From positions 3,477,379 through 3,541,378 of the forward strand of contig NC_030854.1 of the NCBI RefSeq assembly GCF_000208745.1: 64,000 nucleotides of DNA, given 5' to 3'. Source of the stretch: Theobroma cacao. Taxonomy: Eukaryota; Streptophyta; Magnoliopsida; Malvales; Malvaceae. Each line of letters begins with the position of its first letter. Position 1 is the stretch's first letter. A program made the position numbers and the translations under genes. The notes beneath the pieces were generated by a model. It was given only the letters and a program-made list of their open reading frames with translations, ran no database searches and was not told the DNA's origin. Positions 12,014 through 22,267 of the stretch are shown here, piece by piece.

Positions 12014-15000
12014 CTATTTTAGAGCATGATTGCTGAAAAGTTGCAATATATCCTCACTTAAACAACCGAGTAAACCTCCGTCAAAAGCATGTGAATACTT
12101 CACATCATGAATAGGATGCTTTGGCAATGTAACACGCTGGACAACAGTAAAGGATGGCAACTTTTGCAAGACCAATTCACCTGTAAGTTCATCCCCTGAT
12201 GCAAATAAGCACACATGGTTCTCTATGTTCATGATTGTAAATCTTGGCAACCGAACATCATTAACATTGGCACATGTAACCCCCAACTTCTGATAAGAGT
12301 TGCTTCCAGCTCTCTTCAAATGAACATGGGAACCCTGTACCCCTTGCCCAGTAACAGGAGTCAGTAGAGGTTGAGAAGATGCCATCTCATTTGAAAAGTC
12401 AATTCGTGGTCGATATGAAGCAATAATGTCATCACTGTTAGGACAATAAGCAAGAGAAATACACACTCCTTGATTGCCAGTCTCTGAAACCAAAAATGGC
12501 CTTCAAAAAAAAAAAATCAACCAAAAGTTTATTAGACAACCTATAAATTGGAGTAATCCACAAACAGTAAGAAGCTATCTACAGTTTGGCCCTAAAACAT
12601 TGTTAACCTCAAGGAATCAAAAATATCATAATCTTATGATAATATACATGGGAATCATACAACTACATTTCTCAATCAGATGATACAAGTTACCTTTCCT
12701 CAGAACCACCAAAGCTCCACTGACATATGCCAACTGAAGATGCTGATAAAATGGCTGTAATACCTGAAGGGATGGTTGAATTATGTAAAGAGTGTACGGT
12801 ATGAACTGGGTTGCTTGTCAGCCCATTCATAGAATCCATATGCCTTGCAGTTTGGCGCATATCAAACACCAATACTGAGCCATTCTACAACAAGGGTAAA
12901 ACATCAAAAAATTAGTTCACTCTACATAGATTCAACCAGATTAAGGAAAACAAGCTCAGTGTTGGAAACCTGTAGTCCAGCATATATTTGATGTGAACTG
13001 TTGAGATCCCATGAACATGACCAAGCAGCAGCCTGAAAGCCCAATGTCAATACTATAAAAATTTAACAACCATAAAGCAAGATTTCCTGTTCTTAAAGTG
13101 ACAATGAGGATAGCTTGCCATAAGAAAAAGAAAAAGGAATACTATATTGACAATATTTGCAACTTGAAAGGGCTTAAAAATATCCTTGATACGTATGAAT
13201 CAGTACAAACAAGTAGCAGAAACATGCCTCAGAACAGAAAAAAATAAAAAACACTAGTTCTTACCCACTGAAGCAAGGATGAAGAAACCATGCAATAAGT
13301 ATTTTTAATCGAACTTACACATTCCTACTCATGAAACATGTGACAAATTTCAAGAAAGGATTTATCTTTTAAAGAGTTGAACAGTGCTTCATCTAGTTCA
13401 GTTATTCAAATCACTACCTTTTTACCATAGTTGCTTTCCTATAAACATTTTCTTTATCTATCAGTTTAACACCATCATCTGCATGCAAGCATGCTCACAA
13501 AAGTGAGCATTTTATGCATTGCCAAAAAATCTGAAGGCAACTTAAATATCATCAGGCAATTTATATGCTCCAGGCAAGAACACTTATTCGAATTCACAAG
13601 CATGCTCACAAAAAGTGAGCATTTTATGCATTGCCAAAAAATCTGAAGGCAACTTAAATATCATCAGGCAATTTATACTCTCCAGGCAAGAACACTTATT
13701 CGAATTCACAATTATAAATGCTAATATATCATTCTTTTCCATAATTATCACAATATAAGTAAATATGCTCTGGCTGAGCAAAAAAAAAGTAAATATGCTC
13801 CATTAAGGGGAAGAACACACGAGAGTCAGAAGAATTCTCAACCTAATCAATAACTTGAATCAGTAAATGAATTTTAACTGATGGAAGGACTTTTTACCGG
13901 TAGATCATAGGCAAGAATAACATTGTTGCTTTCTGTGCTGCAACAAAATGAGTGATTAAGTCAATTTAGGCAACATGGGGAACAAAATACGGATGAATTT
14001 TCAAGGCTAAGCACGGTGCCACCTGAGAACTGATAATTTCTTTCCTAAGGAAGCTAAAAGCGCCAAGCTACCATCTGATGGGCAAATGTGCAAATCCCTT
14101 ACTGCTTTTGTACCAAAAGGCAATGAAATGTCTTCTCTCTCATATGGAGCTACTAAGCTCATCTGCAAGCCAATGTTTAGAAATTCTATAAGAGTCATTC
14201 TTTGGCAGAAATTGAAGTAGTGATAATGTAGTCACATTCCATGTTGAAGCTCAGAAACTTTACTTTAGTAAGAAAATGTGTTCCACCCAACCCTTGCAAT
14301 CTTCGTGCTATTAATAAATTTTTGCTGGAAGCGTCTACATCAAATAGCCGTGCACCATCCACCCTCAGTTCTTTCTGCAAGAAACAATAAGATATATGTT
14401 ACATGGCAAGAAGAAGAAAGAAATTGGACTGGGAGGGAACAGTTAAGGAAAGAAGAAAAATTTTTTTAACTAAAATAAATCAAATTGCAATTTTGATATA
14501 AAAGTATCAAGTAAGATGCCAAATATTACAAACGCCCAGTCCATGTTTTAACCAGAACAAGAAAGATTAAAGTGTAACTCTTTTAAAATAAAAATAAGAC
14601 TTTAGGTTCAGATTTCCAAAACCATGTGATTTCAGGTATAATGTTTCTATATGAAAGTCCTAAAAAGAGTGAATGTGAGAGAGACGTTATAAAGAAATGT
14701 TATAAAACAAATTAGAAATAGAAACAAAGTGAAAAATGAAACAACTTTTGAGAACTTTGACAAAAGTATGGAAAATTTTTAAAAAGCTATATCAACGTAA
14801 TGGTAAATGCAATGCATGTATTCACACATAAATAGACCTGGCAATTCGTGTTTTTATGTCTTAAACGTGTCAGATACGTTTAGACACGAAACACGTTAAG
14901 CCTAAACACGAACACGACATGTTTAATATTCATGTCTTAAATTTAAAATATGTACACGTATACGTTTAATACACGTGTAACACGACACGACACGATTAAC

Positions 15001-17995
15001 ACGTTTTACACGTTTATTAAACGTGTCAATATACGACACGACACGATTAATAATACGTTTAACACGATTAACATGTTTAACACGATTAACACGTTTAACA
15101 CGATTAAATAAAAATATTTATAATTAAATATAATTTTATTATTTAAATTTAAAATTTATAATTATAAAAATAATTATAACAAAATAATAATAATAATAAT
15201 AACATCAAATATAATAAAATTTAATATAAATAACATATATAAAATTCATTATCATATATAAAGTTAAAATACACATCAAATAATTATTAAAAATTATTTA
15301 TATAAGGTTAAAATAGTAGTTAACTATTAATGTTTAATAGGTTAATAAACGTGTAATGTTTACACGTTTAAACACAATAACACGATTAAGTAAACGTGTT
15401 TAAACGTGTCTTAAACATGTTTGTCATGTCTGACACGTTAAGGATAAACCCAAAACCTGTTTAACCCGTGTCTTCTCGTGTCGTGTTAACGTGTCGTGTC
15501 CAAAATTGCCAGGTCTACACATAAATATGAAAAAAAAATAACTGTCTGCAAATTCAAGAAAACTCCAATTGGTGTTTCATGGCTAAGCTAGTAAGTCACA
15601 CACATTTAAGTGTGTCATCAAAAGAAAGAGGGAGGCATGAAAGGAGAGAGAAATACCTGAAATATGAAAGGTCCTTGCTCATTGAACTCTGAGCCTAGGT
15701 TGTGCCCTACAGAAAAGGATGAATATTATACCAGAATTGATGAAAAAAGGATGGTGGTTTTTTTTCTCTGCGGTATCACGAAAAGCACTAATCCTTGAAG
15801 GAATGCAAATGACACAATCATAAAAGTTTCTTTGAAGATGAATATAATAATCTAATGGTTATAGATTCAAATATAAAGATCTTTAATCTTATAAGATTGT
15901 CTCTTCCTCAGAAGAAAGGCAGAAAAAGGATTACCTAGAGGTACTTGAAGGCCTCTGATTGAAGGTGCACATCCAAATGTCCTACTCTGCACATCTATTA
16001 AGTGCTCCAAATACTTTGTTTTCTGCAAAGCCAAAAAGTTCAAGATAACAAACTAATACGATTAATATTTTAAGAAAAAGGTCAACCTGCAAAACATATG
16101 AATTATATGTATCTAGCACCCAAAGAAAGTTCAGGGCTTTCAAAATTTTATTTCTAATTCCATCACAACATTTGAAAACAGTTAATAAAAAAGGTTGGAA
16201 ATTTCAAAATCAATATTACTATCTATAATATTTCCTCAAACTCTGAACCATACACAAAATTGTGGCCGTAAAAACATGTATACAACTGACAGCACTAGTT
16301 GCTGTAAATGTGAGATTTCAACTGCAACATGGCTAGTGAGGCAAGCTTAAGCTTGAGGATATGACACCTATTGCAAAAAACAAAGCACAGAAAAAAGTGC
16401 TAGAGAAGTAGAGAACTTAAGCAACAAATGTATTGCAATGAAAATGCAAGAGCTGAGACATACATCAAAGATTTAGTGAAAACAGCACAACTAGCAATCA
16501 TTGCAGATAAGCCAAAAATAAGGTGTACTGAATAAACAAATTCAACAAGACATGGTAGTTTCAAGAAAATGTACAAGGAAACAACAAAAGTCAATAGCAT
16601 TTTCAACCAACATGCCTCTTTAAGCTGGTGAACTTCCTGTTGTAATGCAGCTTCTCTCTTTTGCCATTCAGCTTCACTCTTTTGCCATTCAGCTTCTCTC
16701 TTTTGCCATTCAGTTTCTTTCTTACTCAAAACAGCACTCTACAAATTTCTTTTTTTGAATACGATCAGCAGGATTCATAAAATGGAATGATACAAAACAA
16801 TACCAAGATAAAAGACATCTTTTTCTCACTTCTTCTTTATCCAGGAAAAAATTCTTACCGTCTTTTCAAGAGAAATGCTATTAGCTTCAAGAGATCGAAT
16901 TCTCTGTGCGCGCCCCCAAACCCCCCAAAAAAAAAAACAGAAAGAAATGGAAACCATTACTCTTAGACTCTTGGTGTGATTCTTCAAAAAATTATCAATT
17001 ATCTGAAATTTATTAAGACCTTTTGTGATTCTCCATCAATTGCAACAACCCGTGATGCAAACAATTTCCTTACATCCTTTAACGTGCATTTCCTGTTGCA
17101 TTGAGGACACTGAAGAAAAAAATATGAAAGAAACAAGAATGTCAAACAAAAATATGATCAGTCCTGAGATTCAGAAATTATACCATGGTTTGATGTTAAA
17201 GACTACCTTTCTTGAAGTTCCACGTTGCTGTAACCATTTATGGATGCACGAAAAACCATATATGTGCCCACAAGGAAGACAACTACGGCCAAAACAGTTT
17301 GAAGATTGATAAGTTCCAAAATTTCATATTAAAAAAAAAAACACCATCTTTTATCTTCTATTACTAGAACACATACAACAATACAATCTACAATTGCTTA
17401 AGCTATAATGTAATACATGTAAAATTGCAATTTATTTTTTATCAAAGCAAAGTCATATTTTGTTATCCAAAGAGGTTAAAGTTTTCATTTTTTAATTATA
17501 CAAATTAAGTTTTTTTTTTTTGTATCAACACCTGATTTTACTTCGGAAAGCAACAATAAAAACACTAAATTAACGACTACAAACAAAGGAACTCATAATT
17601 TGGCGCCAACAAGCGAAAACCGAAGCCAATTTCAAGTAAAACCGTAGAATTCAAAGAGAATTAGTGAAATGTACGGACCAAACATGATGGTCACCGGTTG
17701 TAGTCCAAGCTTCCATACAGATAGAACAAAACAAGCCCTCGATGTCCCCGCGATTCCATTCGTTACCTTGAGAATTTTCTCCATACTCTCCCGCACTCAA
17801 ACAAACCCTCCCTTCTCCTCCTTTCTTTCCCTCTTTGCTGGATAAAAACCTAGGCCACTCCGTCACCGGAATGAACTCTTCTCCCCCTCCTCCTTCTTCT
17901 TCGGAATCTTCTTCGTCTTCTTCTGCTTCTGGTTCGGTTCCATCTTCCGATTCTTGATCGCCTACAATGTCGACGTTAGAATAAGGGTTTGACAT
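12014..17995 (-). CDS. RFWD3: RFWD3-like E3 ubiquitin ligase (RING, coiled coil, WD40-like)
   Basis: Thirteen coding exons on the minus strand: 17995-17679, 17282-17207, 17109-17020, 16903-16859, 16738-16616, 16022-15935, 15706-15657, 14374-14264, 14162-14023, 13937-13898, 13032-12970, 12884-12694 and 12500-12014. They sum to 1,821 nt, 606 residues, with all phases consistent. Residues 11-40 are very acidic. A RING finger begins with C90 and C93 and continues with CGH at 110-112, C118 and CPQC at 132-135. Exon 5 encodes a coiled coil with repeated EWQKxEA. The C-terminal half resembles the RFWD3 WD40-like domain (LASLGKKLSVL, AWSCSWD, NGSVLVFD). Human RFWD3 ubiquitinates RPA and other repair proteins at stalled forks; the same role in plants is inference. 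The start at MSNPY was preferred to an upstream in-frame ATG at 18076 because the acidic tail follows it directly. Intron 5 seems to use a GC donor. Intron 7 carries a hAT MITE and intron 10 a tandem duplication. Confidence 0.88.
13486..13710. repeat. two-copy 111-bp tandem duplication inside RFWD3 intron
   Basis: The segment starting CAAGCATGCTCACAAAA at 13486 is repeated almost exactly from 13597. Differences are one extra A and a couple of substitutions (ATGCTC versus CTCTC). It lies inside the intron between exons 10 and 11 of the RFWD3-like gene. The near identity indicates a recent local duplication. Confidence 0.93.
14833..15517. mobile_element. non-autonomous hAT-type MITE in RFWD3 intron 7
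   Basis: The 685-bp element has perfect 14-bp terminal inverted repeats (TAGACCTGGCAATT at 14833-14846 and its complement at 15504-15517). An exact 8-bp target duplication CACATAAA flanks it at 14825-14832 and 15518-15525. Eight-base duplications and a T/CA-G start are the hAT signature. Both ends are packed with ACACG/CGTGT motifs in either orientation, which look like subterminal transposase-binding repeats. The middle (about 15120-15330) is AT-rich with no coding capacity. The element sits within an intron of the minus-strand gene and does not touch an exon. Confidence 0.9.
16616..16738 (-). repeat. 21-bp in-frame repeats in coiled-coil exon
   Basis: Exon 5 of the RFWD3-like gene holds three near-identical 21-nt units encoding EWQKREA, EWQKSEA and EWQKREA. 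The seven-residue period matches a heptad, so repeat-number change would lengthen or shorten the coiled coil by whole turns. Confidence 0.85.
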
Positions 17996-19157
17996 TTTGG
18001 GATTGTGGATTAAACCATTAAGGAGGGAATTGGAAGGAAGAAAAAGAAACGATAGGGAAAACAAACGGCAATACATTCAGTGAGTCGATGAGTAAAGTAT
18101 TGGCTTTCTTTTTATAAAATTAATAAATTAAATTGAGTGAGAAATATTATGAATTTTTTTTGCACGAATAATATCAGATTTTTTTGTCAAATTGTAAACC
18201 GAAATTTAATTGAAATCCGAAATAGTGTCACAGGTTAAAATTTAAACCAAATAACATGTATCATTTAAGTAAATTTATTAATCACAAATTTACCTTAACA
18301 ATCTAAAAAATATATGGTAAAAGATTCATATTTGTATATTTAAAATTTATCTTATTTTTAACTCAAAAGATATATCTAATAAGTGATGGAAAACTCATAT
18401 TTATATACCTAAAACTCATTCAATCTCTTATTAATGTAAGAGCCGTAACTAATAGCATAATTAAAAATAAAAAAAATAAAAAAAAGTATCATATGATTTT
18501 AGGAAGAACAATTTGTGTTATAATACTTAATTATTTATTTTTTACAAAAATTTTTTGATATTGTTAAAAATGAAATGATTAAAATATGATTAATTTTATT
18601 TATAATATTAATAATAAAATAATTTTTAAAAAAATCTTTAAAAAAGTTAAAGGTATAAAGAAAAAAAATGAAAAAAACCATAAGATAATAAAATATCAAA
18701 TTTATTTTACTTTGAATTATAAAATATTTTCCAGTAATTTATCCTTAAAAAATATTTTATTAAAAATTAGTTAATATTTTAGCTTTATAGATATAGTTAT
18801 CTGTCTTGTGAGAAAAAAATTAGAGGAAATTATATTCTACATTTAATTGTAAATGAATTCATTTATTTATTTATTTATTATTGTTGTCATTGAAATTTTT
18901 TTTTATTTTTATAAGAAGGAAAATAAAATTAAAATCACAAAGATTTTAATGAAAGAAAGTCGGCCAAACAAAGCCTAGTGCTGATGTCACGGCCCAAGAG
19001 TTTACTAGGCCCAAGATGCGCTTAAATCTAACGACCAAATCAAAGGTAAGAAGTCGTCCGTTGCTTTACAGTATCGGATTCTCCGCTCCCATACAAATCT
19101 AACTGGCTCTCTTCCGGACAAGATCGACAGACCCAAGCAAAGATTCTGGCAAAGCGA
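17996..19157. promoter_or_regulatory. shared upstream region of divergent RFWD3-like and CDC25-like genes
   Basis: There are 1,162 bases between the two start codons, on opposite strands. About 18130-18960 is extremely AT-rich with no gene. The 200 bases before 19158 are less AT-rich and probably contain the CDC25-like leader. I see no obvious TATA box on either side and no functional site I can name. Confidence 0.45.
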
Positions 19158-21058
19158 ATGGCTAAGACCATCTCCTACATAACTGGCTCTCAACTCCTCT
19201 CCCTTAATCCCCATCCCAATATTGCCATCATAGATGTCAGGTTCACTTCTTTTTCTTCTTTTTTTGCAGTATTAAGATTTTGTTGGATTATTGGGGAAGG
19301 TATCAATGTTGGGTTTTTATGTTTTTTGTGGGAAATTATTAATTTAAGGGACGATGAAAGGAGTTATGATGGGCATATAGCTGGGTCTTTGCACTATGCC
19401 AGTGACACTTTCACTAATAAGATCTCCAATCTTATTCAAGATGTCAAAGGAAAAGATACTCTTGTTTTCCATTGTGCCTTAAGCCAGGTACTTTCTTCAT
19501 GCTGTTCTGCTGGAAATTCCTTCTTCTTTTTTTGTTGTATCAAATTCCCTCTGTATCCTTTGTGGACATCTGTCACCACTCATCATTATGTATATTTGTA
19601 GCTAAGTTTCATATATTGATAGATTTCAAGGTAGTTATGGGTTAAGATGTGAAATCTAGCTTAGTTGCACATAGATATTACGATATAATACCAGCATTTA
19701 GCAGAAAGAGCAAGTACAACATCTGGGTCGACCTACAACTCAATTTTCTCTAGCGAAATTGTGCTTTGGAAATTGTAGAGTTGGTTGAGTAGCCTATGCC
19801 CTAGTAAATAGTTATCGATTGTACCTTGGTTTATTGGGAAATTCATATGGGTTTCTGCAGGTAGATTTGTTTACTGCAATTGAAAGTTGGCTGTCCTAAT
19901 TCTTTGGCTTGCACTTGCTTCTTGTCCCGAAACTTCCAAGTCAGCATTTAAGATTGTTTCCCCTTATGCTTACCTCCTTCAGGATGATAGTGTCAGCATC
20001 AGACTGATGTTTTAGGCTTGGATTAAAATAACCATTTTACCGTCTTTGTGGAAGTAAATCTTTCTGTTCGGATAAGGCTCATAGAGTAAAACAGCAGGTT
20101 CATCAGCATGGATAAAACTATGTAAAATTAAATGGTCTATGGTCTCTCCACAGTTGCTCTTCAAGGCTCAAGCATCACTTGCCTCAAACACTTGTATTTT
20201 AGTGTGTTTCATGCTGGTCATGGTTCTTTTGGAAAAGACTTCTATTCTATGGAGTCTGGACTGTCCTTTTCACTTATTCAATTTTCTATGGTTGGCAGAT
20301 AATTGAGTGGCCTATGCTTGAGCTTAAAGCTGTTTCCTGTTACCCTGCATAGATGGGTTTTTTTAGTTGTTTGAATTTTTTGAGTCTTTCGGAATTGCAG
20401 CTTGTGTTTATCAAAGAATTAAATAGCCAGAGGGCCCAGTTAAACCCAATTAACTCAAGCAGTTCTCTACATTTGTAATAAGTCTCATCACCATTTTTAT
20501 GACTGTGTTGAACCTCTTTAAACTGGAACTGTGTTCATCTTCTACCTGAATGAAACGTTCTTTTTAGACTCTTCCTTTCTTTCGCCTTCTTGCATAAAGT
20601 CATCTGTTCATAGAAGTCATTCTGTAATTGCTATCAAATAGACAATGTAATCATCAGGTGCATGCCTTTCATGCCAACACTTGGATCCCTCAGTTGGCAG
20701 GCATTATATTGGAATTTTAAATAACTGGTTTGCATGATCCTTTGAAATTAATCTCTTATTCTCACCCCATGTTGTTGATCATCTCGTTGTCCCATAAGCA
20801 GATGCTAGATGCTTAAATATTGAATGGTTCGTTTCCATGATATAGGTATTGTATAACCCTGTATATGTATTGTGGATGGTTTTGCAGGTTCGTGGCCCAA
20901 CTTGTGCACGGAGGTTTGCCAATTATCTAGAGGAAATGAAGGAAGATGTCGGAATCAAGAACATTTTGGTTTTGGAGCGCGGCTTCAATGGCTGGGAAGC
21001 TTCTGGTAGACCTGTTTGTCGCTGCACTGATGTCCCTTGCAAGGGCGAGTGTGCTTAG
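19158..21058 (+). CDS. CDC25: CDC25-like dual-specificity phosphatase / arsenate reductase (rhodanese fold)
   Basis: Three coding exons: 19158-19240, 19349-19487 and 20888-21058, giving 130 residues, the usual size of the plant single-domain CDC25 (Arath;CDC25, also studied as ACR2). The rhodanese fold signatures are [20 protein letters not shown] near residues 23-42 and the active-site loop HCALSQVR at 69-76, with catalytic C70 and R76 (HCx5R). The cysteine-rich tail [13 protein letters not shown] is the zinc-binding loop specific to the plant proteins. The family can dephosphorylate CDKs in vitro and reduce arsenate to arsenite. The main in-vivo role is debated. The 1,400-bp second intron splits the catalytic loop after Q74. 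The gene lies head-to-head with the RFWD3-like gene. Confidence 0.95.
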
Positions 21059-22267
21059 TCATCTACTAGAACTCATTCTGGCCAAGAAGGAAGCAAAAGC
21101 ATATCATCTTATTATTACCAACCATTTACCCATTTACACTCTCTGCTTGAAAACATCTGAATGATGATGTCTAATGTATACTTCAATGGAGATATAATGT
21201 GCAAATATATTACTGCTTTGGTTTCTACCAAAACTTGGATTCCCTTTAATATTTTGTGCAAGATAAGTTATTTCCGGAGATATAAGAAAATGAAAAAATA
21301 ATTTTGGCATAATACTTGGAAAAGTTTTTAAAGTTTTTATTTTTTTTATGTTTAATCAATTTGTTTAAAAAAGTTAAATCACTAATTAGTATTATTTAAA
21401 AATCATTTGTTATGACATTAATGTGGTATGTTGATGTGTCATGATAATTAATAATGTGATAGAATGATGTGATATGATGGTAAGAATTCATGATATGTTT
21501 CATATAAAATAGTAAATGATATTTTAATTAATAATAATAAATCAATCTTTGATTATAAAAATTTATTAAATTAAAATAAAAAACGTGAATTTAATTAAAC
21601 ATAATAAATTTTTTTAAAATAATTTAAAAATTTTTTTAAAAAAATTATGTCATTAATTTTTAAAGAGTTTAATGAATTAAAATTCTTCAATATTATGACA
21701 AGCTTTCGCTATTCAAAGGTCATTTTACTTCACCTCAGTTTTCATCTCAATATTTAGCTCAATTAACTCAATGATTGATACAAGATTTTACTTAAAAAAT
21801 AAAATTTTAATTTCTTTTCTTTCTCTCGGAAATATCACTTTATAAGTGATATAAGCTTTAGAAATAATATGAATTAAAATCTCGAATCATATTTTTAATA
21901 AATAAAAAACAACTTTTAAGTAAAATTTAAATTGGTTTTGTAGATATATTAAATGCAAATATAATTTCTGATTATGAATATTTGTAAATGTTTCGCATGT
22001 ATTAATGTTACGATATTAATTTTATCTTATTTTTGCAAAAATTAATATTAATAAAAAAATGAATTAAAAATATTTTGCTTTGTTGGTTGGGAGCCTGATC
22101 CGACCCGCCATTTGCAACCTCTCTTCCGGATCTAACTACCTAGCAGAACCCGCCCGTTTCGTAAATCAGTTGGAATATAAAGTCATAGAACAAACGTTGA
22201 AAACTGCATCTGAATTTCGAAGAGCAGAAAAAGGGAATCAAAAGCTTCCGAAGAGAAAATTTGAAAG
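21059..22267. other. intergenic between CDC25-like and UPF0729-like genes
   Basis: Apart from MITE copy A, this holds AT-rich sequence. The 190 bases before 22268 have higher GC content and are likely the 5' leader and promoter of the next gene. No other gene is visible. Confidence 0.55.
21306..21651. mobile_element. fold-back MITE family 1, copy A (Mutator-like)
   Basis: The 346-bp AT-rich element begins GGCATAAT and ends ATTATGTC. The two halves are imperfect inverted complements. Nine-base flanks AATAATTTT and ATTAATTTT agree at eight positions, as for a Mutator-type target duplication. Relatives are at 27355, 28384 and 29379. Confidence 0.65.

Noticed and set aside
17996..18076. Upstream in-frame ATG extending the RFWD3-like protein by 27 residues
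   Set aside because: The extension is hydrophobic and unlike the acidic start of the protein; kept only as an alternative start.
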